Shown here piece after piece: positions 1 to 8,542 of a stretch of 32,219 nucleotides of DNA (position 1 is its first letter; each line of letters begins with the position of its first letter). Below the pieces are notes generated by a model, which was not told the origin of the DNA, ran no database searches, and saw nothing but the letters and a program-made list of their open reading frames with translations. Source of the stretch: Bacteroidales bacterium UBA3389 (lineage in GTDB: Bacteria; Bacteroidota; Bacteroidia; Bacteroidales; P3); NCBI GenBank assembly GCA_002358835.1, contig DEPP01000101.1, positions 6,271 through 38,489 of the forward strand. Reading direction: 5' to 3'. A program made the translations under genes and the position numbers.

Positions 1-141
1 GCGATGAATCGTGTGATTGAGCGATGGGAACTTAATTCGAGAGAATTGACTCTTGATGTTGCAAGCTATAAATCGGGAACATATTTCATCATAATCAAAA
101 CCGACAAAGGCTCATTAACGAAGAAATTCATTGTAAGATAG
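1..141 (+). CDS. 3' end of a T9SS cargo protein (C-terminal sorting domain)
   Basis: Partial gene; only the last 46 codons are present, read in frame 1 and ending in TAG at 139-141. The residues have the pattern of the end of a type A T9SS C-terminal domain: a beta strand (ELTLDV), then YKSGTYFIIIKT, a turn (DKGS), and the final strand LTKKFIVR. In this family the C-terminal domain directs export through the type IX secretion system and is then removed by PorU, the next gene. The function of the missing N-terminal part cannot be judged. The call rests on this short tail, but the GTYFI...KKFIV pattern is characteristic. Confidence 0.75.
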   Translation, partial: AMNRVIERWELNSRELTLDVASYKSGTYFIIIKTDKGSLTKKFIVR

Positions 142-157
142 AACAGAAAACAAGGAT

Positions 158-200
158 AACAAGAAAAGGAAATGCGATTTGCGTTTCCTTTTTTCTTGTT
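158..200 (+). terminator. Long hairpin terminator after the T9SS cargo gene
   Basis: AACAAGAAAAGGAAATGC at 158-175 pairs with 181-200 around a 5-base loop. The stem is about 18 bp with one G:U pair and a two-base bulge. The 3' arm is T-rich (TTTTTTCTTG), so it can act as an intrinsic terminator 16 bases after the stop codon. It is almost symmetrical in A/T content and may work in both directions. Confidence 0.75.
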
Positions 201-218
201 CAAAAGCTCGGTAAAATA

Positions 219-323
219 ATTCTTTGTTTTAATTTCCTGAAATCAAGTTTCATTCGAACGAAATCAAGAAACAATTTCCTAAAACAAAGAGTTATTTTTG
301 AGTTTCTAAAATTCATGAAATGA
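219..323. repeat. 21-bp periodic intergenic repeat array, copy A
   Basis: Contiguous 21-bp units begin at 219, 240, 261 and 282, with a diverged one at 303. Units at 240 and 261 begin AAATCAAG; the unit at 282 begins AAACAAAG; the unit at 219 begins ATTCTTTG, which is the inverted form. As a result AAAATAATTCTTTGTTTT (213-230) can pair with AAAACAAAGAGTTATTTT (281-298), 18 bp with one G:U pair. The array sits between the cargo gene's terminator and porU. The rest of this gap, 324-454, has only the palindrome at 374-393; I see no match there to the TAnnTTTG promoter element. Confidence 0.8.
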
Positions 324-373
324 GATTCAGTTTTACTCTTTACCGTTATGCTGAATAATAACTTGATAAAACG

Positions 374-393
374 AAGAACGAATATTCATTCTT
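374..393. promoter_or_regulatory. 20-bp near-perfect palindrome upstream of porU
   Basis: AAGAACGAAT followed directly by ATTCATTCTT is a palindrome with 9 of 10 base pairs matching and the centre at 383/384. It lies about 60 bases before the porU start codon. Its form fits a dimeric regulator site. Nothing in the window identifies a regulator, and in AT-rich DNA it could be chance. Confidence 0.3.
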
Positions 394-454
394 TATGCCG
401 TTTATATACAATAAATCACTGTTTTTGTTGTTTTAAGTATGTTAAAGATTGGAT

Positions 455-3400
455 ATGAGATACAGACTGTTATTTATTTTTTTGTTTGTTTTCGCTTGTG
501 GACTTAATGCACAAACGTTTCATCCCGAAAACTCTGTTCTTTCTTCGGGCAATTGGTATGCGGTAAGTATTCCGAGTTCAGGGGTTTATAAACTTACGCG
601 TGCTGATTTTGTTGCTTTGGGTGTGGCTGAAGAGGAAATAAATTTTGATAATCTTTCGATATTTGGTCGAGGTGGCAAGGCGATAAGAGAGATAAATGCC
701 GAGAATGAGTATTCGGATTTGAGGGAAAAAGCGATTTATGTCAATAATGGAAGCAATCCGTACGTTCTTTTCTATGCCAATGGAACTATGTCAGTGGATT
801 TTGATTTCCAAAACAAGAATTTTGACTTCGAAGTCCATCCTTATTCCGACCAAGCCACATATTTCATCACTTTTGATGCACAGATAGGAGAAAAGAAAAG
901 GATAACGGCTCGTCAAGGTTGTGAATTTGAAAACGCAATCGAAAAAAGCACCGAACGAGATGTGTTTATACACAAACGGGAGTTGATGAATTTTAATTCA
1001 AGTGGGAGACGTTGGGCAGGAGAAGCCTTTTCGACAATTACAACCGAGGTTTCGGTGCCGATGTTTCTTCAAAATGTAAACATTTCGGAGCCGATTGAAT
1101 TGAAACTTTCTTTGTTCAATCAAAGCGAAACTCCGTCTAAGTTTCATATAAGTTTGAATAACAATTCCGTTGGTACGATAAACGCTTTGAAAACGCCTCA
1201 AGATTATGCCGCATACAATGCGGTGAGTAATTTTGTTTGTAATGTAAGCGGTGAAAACAATAGTTTGAAAATCAATTACGAAGGACAGGAAAGAGGACGT
1301 TTGGATTATGTTAAAGCACAATACATAAAGAATCTTCGATATAATAATTCGTCATTGACGTTTTACACAACCTTTGCAACCGATTCAGAGGTAGAATACG
1401 CGATAAGCAATGTGAAAAACGATGCGTTCAAGATTTGGATTGTCGATGGTGAGGATGTGAGTCTTGTTTCCGATTATGAGAAAAATGCGGAAGAAGTAAG
1501 GTTTGCTCTTTCTCAAGGTGGATTACGAAGAATCATTATGTTTTCGGGTTCAAACTTTCCAACACCTGCCCTGAAAGGTAAAATTGAAAATCAAAATCTT
1601 CATTCTTGGTCGGCAACAGACTTTGTGATAGTTACAGCACCTCAATTTCTTGCTCAAGCGGAAGAGCTTGCCGAATTGCATCGACAACATGACGGTATTT
1701 CTGTTCAAGTTGCAACAACGACTCAGGTTTATAACGAATTTTCATCGGGAACAAAGGATTTTCTTGCAATTCGTGAACTGATGAGAATGTTGTATGACAG
1801 ATACGCTTCGGAGAATAAGGCTCCTTCCAATTTGTTGCTTTTTGGTGATGGTACGTTTGATAACAAGAATATTTTGAAATACAACAACAATTTTATCCCA
1901 ACATATCAATCGGAAAGCTCTTTGATAGATGCCGGTTCGTCTTATACGACTGATGATGTGCTGACTTATCTTTCTCCCTACGCAAAAGGAAGAATCATAG
2001 ACACGATGTTGGTTGGTGTCGGTAGGTTTACTGTAAACACTGTTGAGGAAGCGGAAAATATGGTTGATAAGTGTAAGCGTTATATGCAAAAGCAAGATTT
2101 GAGAGAGGGCGTTTGGGGAGATTGGAGAAATGTTGTAACCCTAACGGCTGACGATGCGGACACTTGGGGTGAAAGATATTTTATCGACAATGCAGAAACT
2201 ATTTACTATGAGATAAAGGAAACGAATCCTAATCTTAATGTTGAGAAAATCTATTCCGATGCATATAAGCAGTATTCTTCATCCTCCGGTGCTACTTACC
2301 CCGATGCGAGTAAGGCGATAAATCAAAGAATGAAAAAAGGCAGTCTTTTGCTTAATTATGTCGGACACGGAAGTGATGATCACCTCTCTTCGGAGCGATT
2401 GATAACGATTACGGATATAACGGGTTGGGATAATAAAAACGCATTGCCGATAGTTATTACCTCGACTTGTGAGTTCACTCGATTCGATCGTGCAGATAAG
2501 CAATCGGCAGGGGAATTTGTGCTTTCAAGTGCAAATGGCGGAGGCATAGCTTTAATTTCGGCATCGAGGAAAATTCCTTCTCGAAATGAGATTAACAAGA
2601 ATCTGCATCGCTTTGCTGTTGTGAAAGAAAACGGACGAGGACTTACATTTGGCGAAGTATTTCGTAGAGCAAAGAATGCAACGTCCTTGGTGGTGGAAGA
2701 AAGAAGCTTTGGGTTGTTTGGAGATCCTGCATTGAGAATTGACTTGCCTCGCTATGAAGTGATAACGACTAAGATTAACGGAAAGGCAGTTGGCGATTCG
2801 ATTATTGAAGATACGATAAAGGCTTTATCGACAATGAGCGTAGAGGGTGTGATTGTAGATGAAAACGGAACAAGACTTGATGATTTTGATGGTAAGATTA
2901 TGATTACCCTTTTGGATAAGCTAAGTATATATAGAACATTGGACAATGAGGGCTTGGATACCGACATAGAGTTTGAACAACAAAAAAATATTCTACACAA
3001 AGGAATTGCAAAAGTAATTGGCGGAAGATTCGAATACACTTTTACATTGCCAAAAGATATTGCCTATAACTATGGCAAAGGTAAGATAAGCTATTATGCA
3101 CAGAATGATAGTGTCGATGCGGCTGGCAATTTCACTGAATTTATTGTAGGAGGAATAGATACGAGTGTTGTTGTGGTTGAAACGCGTCCTGATATACGAT
3201 TATATATGAATGATACGAATTTTAGAAATGGCGGTTTGACTGATGAAAATCCTCATTTGTTTGCGATTGTTTCCGATTCGATTGCAATAAGTACAGTAGG
3301 CACAGGACTCGGACACGATATTGTTGCTCGCTTGGACAATGCTGCAAATACGTTTATATTAAATGATTATTTCGAAGTTGATTCCGAAAATCCGAATGCA

Positions 3401-3844
3401 GGTACAATTCGTTATCCTTTTACAGATCTGAGTGAGGGTGAGCATACGCTGACTTTGAAAGTTTGGAATATTTTTAATTTTTCAAATGAAAAGGAAATAA
3501 AATTCGTGGTCAAGTCTTCGAAACGTGGAGAGGAATTTCGTTTGAAAAACTATCCGAATCCGTTTTCTTCTTTTACTAATATAGTTTTGGAACATAATCA
3601 ATCCGATGCTATTTTGTTTGCTGAGCTTATCATATTTAATCAAAATGGTAAGATAATTCTCAAACAAGATATTACGCCTTACGTTGGTACATACACTGTG
3701 GGACCGATACAATGGGACGGAACAACAGAAGGTGGTGAGCGTTTGCAGAATGGGCTCTATTTTGCAAGGATGCGTTTGCGTACTTCAACGGATGAATTTA
3801 TGTCTGAAACCATAAAAATGTCGGTTTTTAACAATAGAAAATAA
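455..3844 (+). CDS. porU: Type IX secretion system sortase PorU (gingipain-like C25 peptidase)
   Basis: A 1129-residue outer-membrane-associated protein. In Porphyromonas gingivalis PorU cleaves the C-terminal domain of T9SS cargo and joins the cargo to anionic LPS. A signal peptide spans residues 1 to about 20 (ends GLNAQ). The C25 domain carries the expected catalytic pair: His638 in NYVGHG and Cys672 in TSTCEFTRFD. The end holds a T9SS-type sorting domain, starting near KNYPNPFSSF and ending in SETIKMSVFNNRK; PorU is known to keep its own domain. I chose ATG at 455 over the in-frame TTG at 449 because the signal peptide follows it directly. Next comes porV, PorU's known partner, in the order also found in P. 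gingivalis. Length matches the family. Confidence 0.95.
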   Translation: MRYRLLFIFLFVFACGLNAQTFHPENSVLSSGNWYAVSIPSSGVYKLTRADFVALGVAEEEINFDNLSIFGRGGKAIREINAENEYSDLREKAIYVNNGSNPYVLFYANGTMSVDFDFQNKNFDFEVHPYSDQATYFITFDAQIGEKKRITARQGCEFENAIEKSTERDVFIHKRELMNFNSSGRRWAGEAFSTITTEVSVPMFLQNVNISEPIELKLSLFNQSETPSKFHISLNNNSVGTINALKTPQDYAAYNAVSNFVCNVSGENNSLKINYEGQERGRLDYVKAQYIKNLRYNNSSLTFYTTFATDSEVEYAISNVKNDAFKIWIVDGEDVSLVSDYEKNAEEVRFALSQGGLRRIIMFSGSNFPTPALKGKIENQNLHSWSATDFVIVTAPQFLAQAEELAELHRQHDGISVQVATTTQVYNEFSSGTKDFLAIRELMRMLYDRYASENKAPSNLLLFGDGTFDNKNILKYNNNFIPTYQSESSLIDAGSSYTTDDVLTYLSPYAKGRIIDTMLVGVGRFTVNTVEEAENMVDKCKRYMQKQDLREGVWGDWRNVVTLTADDADTWGERYFIDNAETIYYEIKETNPNLNVEKIYSDAYKQYSSSSGATYPDASKAINQRMKKGSLLLNYVGHGSDDHLSSERLITITDITGWDNKNALPIVITSTCEFTRFDRADKQSAGEFVLSSANGGGIALISASRKIPSRNEINKNLHRFAVVKENGRGLTFGEVFRRAKNATSLVVEERSFGLFGDPALRIDLPRYEVITTKINGKAVGDSIIEDTIKALSTMSVEGVIVDENGTRLDDFDGKIMITLLDKLSIYRTLDNEGLDTDIEFEQQKNILHKGIAKVIGGRFEYTFTLPKDIAYNYGKGKISYYAQNDSVDAAGNFTEFIVGGIDTSVVVVETRPDIRLYMNDTNFRNGGLTDENPHLFAIVSDSIAISTVGTGLGHDIVARLDNAANTFILNDYFEVDSENPNAGTIRYPFTDLSEGEHTLTLKVWNIFNFSNEKEIKFVVKSSKRGEEFRLKNYPNPFSSFTNIVLEHNQSDAILFAELIIFNQNGKIILKQDITPYVGTYTVGPIQWDGTTEGGERLQNGLYFARMRLRTSTDEFMSETIKMSVFNNRK

Positions 3845-3902
3845 TAAAAACAAAAATCTTAACGTTTAGTTTAACGTGTTTAATAAAAATAAGTAAGAAT
3901 CA

Positions 3903-5072
3903 ATGAAAAGAATAGTAATCTTATTGCTGTTAATAAGTTTTTCAATAAAAGGTTTCTCACAATTGACTAACCCGGATGCTGATGTGGACTGGTTGACCGG
4001 TAAGGTGGAAGATGGTAGTAGAATAATAAGTACAGGAGTGCCTTTGTTGTTGATTGCACCTGACTCTCGTGCCGGTGCTTTGGGTGATTTAGGTGCTGCT
4101 AGTACTCCTGATGCGAACGCTATTCATTGGAATGCTTCGAAGTTGTCTTTCATGGAAAAGAACGCCGGATTAACCTTTACTTATTCTCCTTGGTTGCGAG
4201 AGATAGTGTCAGATATTAAATTGATGTATCTTAGTGGTTATTTCCGCATTGATGATAGAAGTACTATTGGAGCGTCCTTGACATATTTTTCTTTGGGTTC
4301 GATAGACTTTTTTAGTGAAGAAGGGGTTTCAACAGGTACTTATAAACCTAATGAGTTTGCGATAGACCTTGCTTATTCGATGAAATTGTCAGAAAATTTG
4401 GCATTAGCTCTTACCGGACGTTACATTCGCTCGGATTTAACTCAAGGACAGAATGTAGGAACAACAGCAACACATGCTGCAAATGCTGCTGCGGCTGATT
4501 TGGGTTTGTATTATCAAAATACATTCGGAGATGAGTTACCTTCGGAATATGCATTTGGTTTGCAGATTTCAAATCTTGGTACAAAGATTTCTTATTCCGA
4601 TAATATGGAAAGTGCATTCTTGCCTGCAAATCTTAGATTGGGCGGACGCTATACAATGAACTTCGATCAGTTTAATAGTTTGTCTATAATGGCTGATGTA
4701 AACAAATTGTTGGTTCCAACACCTCCCGTTCTTGATGAAAATGGAGATATTTATGCAGGTATGGATCCGAATGTCGGAATTGTGCAAGGTGCAATACAAT
4801 CATTCTATGACGCTCCTAATGGGTTGAAAGAAGAGTTGCAAGAGTTTACATTGTCGGTAGGTGCTGAGTATTGGTATAACAAGATATTGGCAGTGCGTGC
4901 GGGATACTTCTATGAAGCACCCAATAAGGGAGCAAGACAATATCTGACTCTTGGTGCAGGTTTACGATATAACGTTATGGGATTAGATGTCAGTTATTTG
5001 ATTTCTACAGCCGCACTAAACAACAATCCTTTGAAAAATACATTGAGAGTATCTTTATCTTTCGATTTATAA
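3903..5072 (+). CDS. porV: Type IX secretion system outer-membrane protein PorV (LptO)
   Basis: A 389-residue outer-membrane beta-barrel of the PorV/LptO family (FadL-like fold). PorV carries cargo from the translocon to the PorU sortase and anchors PorU at the surface. A signal peptide covers about residues 1-19 (ILLLLISFSIKGFS). The segment APDSRAGALGDLGAASTPDANAIHWNASKL is split by motif here: APDSRAGALGDLG and then DANAIHWNASKL, both typical of PorV. The last strand ends in Phe-Asp-Leu, with the late Phe expected of a barrel protein. It lies 58 bases after porU and 12 before ispF, so the three are probably co-transcribed. In P. gingivalis porU, porV and ispF are also neighbours. Confidence 0.95.
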   Translation: MKRIVILLLLISFSIKGFSQLTNPDADVDWLTGKVEDGSRIISTGVPLLLIAPDSRAGALGDLGAASTPDANAIHWNASKLSFMEKNAGLTFTYSPWLREIVSDIKLMYLSGYFRIDDRSTIGASLTYFSLGSIDFFSEEGVSTGTYKPNEFAIDLAYSMKLSENLALALTGRYIRSDLTQGQNVGTTATHAANAAAADLGLYYQNTFGDELPSEYAFGLQISNLGTKISYSDNMESAFLPANLRLGGRYTMNFDQFNSLSIMADVNKLLVPTPPVLDENGDIYAGMDPNVGIVQGAIQSFYDAPNGLKEELQEFTLSVGAEYWYNKILAVRAGYFYEAPNKGARQYLTLGAGLRYNVMGLDVSYLISTAALNNNPLKNTLRVSLSFDL

Positions 5073-5084
5073 ATCTTTAGAAAA

Positions 5085-5564
5085 ATGAAATTAAAGGTTG
5101 GGATAGGATACGATGTTCATCGTTTGAAAGAAGGAACCTCTCTTGTGCTTGGGGGAATAGAAGTTCCATCTGAGTTGAGCAGTGTAGGACATTCCGATGC
5201 TGATTGTTTGATTCATGCAATTATAGATGCAATGTTAGGAGCTGCAAATCTGAGAGATATAGGCTATAATTATCCCGATTCGGATCAAAGATTCAAGGGA
5301 ATGGATTCAAAAATCCTTTTAGCGGATTCCCATAAGAAAATCACAGAACAAGGATATAAAATTGAGAATATTGATTCTACGATTTGTTTGCAAACACCTA
5401 AGATTGGCAAATACATAGAGCAGATGCAGGAATGCCTTTCAAAGATTCTCTCATTGGATAAGGATGATTTAACTATTAAGGCAACAACAACAGAACGTTT
5501 AGGCTTTGTTGGCGATAGCAGTGGTATTGCTGCCTATGCGGTTTGTCTGCTTTCCAAAGAATAA
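5085..5564 (+). CDS. ispF: 2-C-methyl-D-erythritol 2,4-cyclodiphosphate synthase
   Basis: A 159-residue cytoplasmic enzyme of the MEP isoprenoid pathway. It converts CDP-methylerythritol 2-phosphate to the cyclic diphosphate with release of CMP. The metal ligands are in place: Asp10 and His12 in GYDVHRL, and His44 in the helix after GHSDAD. The conserved YPDSDQRFKGMDS and KATTTERLGFVG segments are also present. Length and start are standard. It follows porV by 12 bases and converges on priA, whose stop is 27 bases away. Confidence 0.97.
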   Translation: MKLKVGIGYDVHRLKEGTSLVLGGIEVPSELSSVGHSDADCLIHAIIDAMLGAANLRDIGYNYPDSDQRFKGMDSKILLADSHKKITEQGYKIENIDSTICLQTPKIGKYIEQMQECLSKILSLDKDDLTIKATTTERLGFVGDSSGIAAYAVCLLSKE

Positions 5565-5580
5565 ATTTACACGATTTATT
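5560..5580. terminator. Possible weak bidirectional terminator between ispF and priA
   Basis: AATAAAT (5560-5566) and ATTTATT (5574-5580) form a 7-bp stem of only A:T pairs with a 7-base loop, overlapping the ispF stop codon. It is the only inverted repeat in the 27-base gap between these convergent genes. The stem is weak, so this is a low-confidence call. Confidence 0.3.
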
Positions 5581-5591
5581 TAGCGTTTTAC

Positions 5592-8054
5592 TTATTGCGG
5601 ATCTATGTCCGTGATGATTCTGAATTGCTTGCTTGGATGTGTAGCAAGTATTTCTTCATTCAGTTGCATTATTTCTTTTTTTGCTTTCTCGTATGAAGCG
5701 GTTCTTTCCAATTTCAAAATGATGTTTTTTATGTAAAGGTTTCGGATTTTACTGATAGGAGGGTATTCTGGTCCTAAGATACGTCCACCGAATATCATTC
5801 TGATTTTTTCGGAATAAAGTTTTGCAAAATCATCTAAGTCTTTTGAGTCTTTGGATTGCAAACTTATCTTAACCAACCTATAAAACGGTGGATAATGAAA
5901 CAATTTTCGCTCGACTATTTGATTGTCGTACATTGCTCGATAGTCGTTATTGCATACATCCTTAAAGACTTTATGATATGGATTAAAAGTTTGAATAATC
6001 GCTTTGCCTTTTTTTTCGCTTCTTCCGCTTCTTCCGGCAATTTGTGTTAAAAGAGAAAAACTTCTTTCGTAAGCTCTAAAGTCGGGAAAGTTCAACATGT
6101 TGTCAATATCAATTACTCCAACCAAGCCAACATTATCAAAGTCAAATCCTTTGCTTATAATCTGTGTTCCACATAATATATCAGTCTTTCCGCTTTCGAA
6201 ATCATCTATTATTTTCTTGTAAGAGTCTTTGTTTTTTGTGGTATCCAAGTCCATTCTCGCAACATTGGCATTAGGAAAGTATTTCTTGATTTCTTCTTCA
6301 ATCTTTTCACTTCCATTACCGAACATTCTAAGAGAATGACTATGACATTGCGGACATTCATTCGGTATCGGCATATTGTTTCCACAATAATGGCAGTTCA
6401 GAACAGAAGTATGCTTGTGTACAGTCAAAGAAACATCACAATTAGGACACTTTGCAGTCCAACCGCATACTTCACAACGAATTGAAGATGCAAATCCTCT
6501 TAAATTCTTAAAAAGAATGACCTGACTTTTTTCTTTCAAAGCATTTTCAATCGCAACGAGTAATGGTTCTGAGAAAATGGAATACATTCTGTTTTGCTTG
6601 TAACACTCTTTCAAATCAATCAATTGGATATCCGGTAGTTTGCTTTCGGTATATCTTTTTGTTAATTGAACGTAGTTAAATCGTCCTATTTCTGCATTGA
6701 AGAAACTTTCAACCGATGGAGTTGCCGAACCAAGAACAACTTTTGTCCCTTTGGTATGAGCAAGATAAAGAGCTGCATCTTTTGCATTGTATCTTGGTGA
6801 GGGTTCTGTTTGTTTGAATCCGCTATCATGTTCTTCGTCAACAATTATAAGGCCTAAATCGGTAAACGGAAGAAAGATTGAAGCCCTTGAACCTATGATT
6901 ACTCTGTAACTTTTATCAAAATCTTTCTCTTTTATTTTATTCCAAATTTCTACTCTCTCATCTTTAGAGAAACGACTATGATATACCCCGACTTTAGAGC
7001 CGAAATAATTTTCCAAGCGATTGAGTAAATGAGTGCTGAGTGCAATTTCAGGAAGAAGATACAAAACTTGTTTGCCTTCTTCCAATGCTTTTGCAATCAG
7101 TTTTATGTAAACTTCTGTTTTTCCACTGCCTGTAACTCCATGAAGTAAACTTATCGGTCGTTCATTCCACGAATCTGTGATTATTTTATAGGCATTTGCT
7201 TGTTCGCTATTTAGTTTGATTTCGTCAGAGCTACATTTTGAGTTTCTTTCTTGCAATCTGCTGTATGCCAAACGTTCTATTGCTAAAATATCTTTTTTGA
7301 TGAGTGTTTTTAATGAGTTAATAAGGGCGTTGTTTCTTTGTTGAAAGTCGATACGTTTTACAAAGCCATTTTTTTTGTAATCGGATATGAATCTCAATAA
7401 TACATCCAATTGATTCTTTGCTGATTTTGAGTTCTCCAATTCTGCTATCCGTTTTTTTAACTCTGCATCGGTTTGACATCTTTCACCAAAAACCAAATAG
7501 TCTTCTAATTTAGGAGAGTATTTATCAAAAAGCTGTTCATCAGCAATAAGTATTTGCTTGTTTAATAGCTTGTTTATTGTCGAAATAGTGCTATTTAGTT
7601 TAAGTATTTTCGATATGGAATCTATATCAACGCTCTTTTTCTTGTCGATATAGTCCAATACCTTTAGTTCTTCTTCAGATAAATCATCAGCACTGCCGGA
7701 GAATTCAGGTGAAATAAGTAACTTTGTTTCGCTTTTCAATCTGAAAGCCACCGGTAGCGCGGCTGTCATCACATCTCCAATGCTACACAAATAGTAATCT
7801 GCAATCCATTGCCAAAAAGTCAGATTTTCTTGAGATATAATAGGTTCACAGTCCAATAAATCCAAAATAAATTTCACACTATAAGCATTCGGAACTCTGT
7901 TGTGTAGCTCCGAAACTATTCCACTGTAGATTTTTTTTTTGCCAAATTGGACTGCAACTCTACAACCGACCTTTACATATTCGCAAAGCTCTTGTGGAAT
8001 TCTGTAGGTGAAACTTTGAGGTAGATGAAGTGGTAGAATTACTTCGCAAAACAT
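5592..8054 (-). CDS. priA: Primosomal replication restart helicase PriA
   Basis: An 820-residue DNA helicase that reloads the replisome at stalled or repaired forks. The N-terminal DNA-binding domain starts MFCEVILPLHLPQSFTYRIP. Walker A is HGVTGSGKTEVY near residue 310, Walker B is DEEHDSG near 405, and there is a PriA-type zinc module of eight cysteines at about 525-570 (CEVCGWTAKCPNCD, then CHYCG and CPQCHS). The conserved motif QIAGRSGRS follows. The gene is last in the pgk operon, 33 bases after the META lipoprotein gene, and converges on ispF. Family length is about 730-830, so it is complete. Confidence 0.96.
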   Translation of the reverse strand: MFCEVILPLHLPQSFTYRIPQELCEYVKVGCRVAVQFGKKKIYSGIVSELHNRVPNAYSVKFILDLLDCEPIISQENLTFWQWIADYYLCSIGDVMTAALPVAFRLKSETKLLISPEFSGSADDLSEEELKVLDYIDKKKSVDIDSISKILKLNSTISTINKLLNKQILIADEQLFDKYSPKLEDYLVFGERCQTDAELKKRIAELENSKSAKNQLDVLLRFISDYKKNGFVKRIDFQQRNNALINSLKTLIKKDILAIERLAYSRLQERNSKCSSDEIKLNSEQANAYKIITDSWNERPISLLHGVTGSGKTEVYIKLIAKALEEGKQVLYLLPEIALSTHLLNRLENYFGSKVGVYHSRFSKDERVEIWNKIKEKDFDKSYRVIIGSRASIFLPFTDLGLIIVDEEHDSGFKQTEPSPRYNAKDAALYLAHTKGTKVVLGSATPSVESFFNAEIGRFNYVQLTKRYTESKLPDIQLIDLKECYKQNRMYSIFSEPLLVAIENALKEKSQVILFKNLRGFASSIRCEVCGWTAKCPNCDVSLTVHKHTSVLNCHYCGNNMPIPNECPQCHSHSLRMFGNGSEKIEEEIKKYFPNANVARMDLDTTKNKDSYKKIIDDFESGKTDILCGTQIISKGFDFDNVGLVGVIDIDNMLNFPDFRAYERSFSLLTQIAGRSGRSEKKGKAIIQTFNPYHKVFKDVCNNDYRAMYDNQIVERKLFHYPPFYRLVKISLQSKDSKDLDDFAKLYSEKIRMIFGGRILGPEYPPISKIRNLYIKNIILKLERTASYEKAKKEIMQLNEEILATHPSKQFRIITDIDPQ

Positions 8055-8087
8055 CGTTTGCTTATCTTAGGTTTATAAAAAATGAAA

Positions 8088-8537
8088 TCAATTAGAGTAT
8101 ATCAACAAAACTCTTTCATCATTTCTTAAATACAAGGTGTCATTTTCTATAACGTAATTATTAACCTTGTCAAGTGTTTGCATATATTTGGACTCGATAT
8201 TCATCGTTTGCTGAGGACAAGCCATTAGAGTAGAAGACATTTCTTTGAAAATAAGCTTGTTGTTTTTGATGGTAAACTTTCCAAAATAACGATTGCAGGC
8301 TGAAAATCCGCTTACGTTTTCCGGTTCTGATGTCATAAGCAAGGTTATTCTCTCATTCTCCTCATTATATTTCATTTTACTCGAACCGATCTTTTCTAAT
8401 TTCCATTCTGTTCCGAAGATAGATGGTTCATTACTGATAGTGTTGTTTTCTTGTTTTGAAACAGAACAAGAGGTTGCGGTGATATTCAACGCAAGAATCA
8501 GAAAGAAATGTCTTAAACCAAATTTCATTTTACTCAA
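8088..8537 (-). CDS. META-domain (HslJ-like) lipoprotein
   Basis: A 149-residue predicted lipoprotein. An N-terminal hydrophobic segment ends in a lipobox with Cys24 (TATSC). The rest is one META domain: it begins GTEWKLEKIG, includes SGFSACNRYFGKF and ends with the strand NDTLYLRNDERVLLIY. The META domain occurs in HslJ, a heat-inducible E. coli outer-membrane protein linked to novobiocin resistance; a biochemical role is not established. MSK and MKF (three codons later) are both possible starts. It sits 5 bases after meaB in the pgk-priA operon, with no obvious functional tie to its neighbours. Confidence 0.85.
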   Translation of the reverse strand: MSKMKFGLRHFFLILALNITATSCSVSKQENNTISNEPSIFGTEWKLEKIGSSKMKYNEENERITLLMTSEPENVSGFSACNRYFGKFTIKNNKLIFKEMSSTLMACPQQTMNIESKYMQTLDKVNNYVIENDTLYLRNDERVLLIYSN

Positions 8538-8542
8538 ACTAT

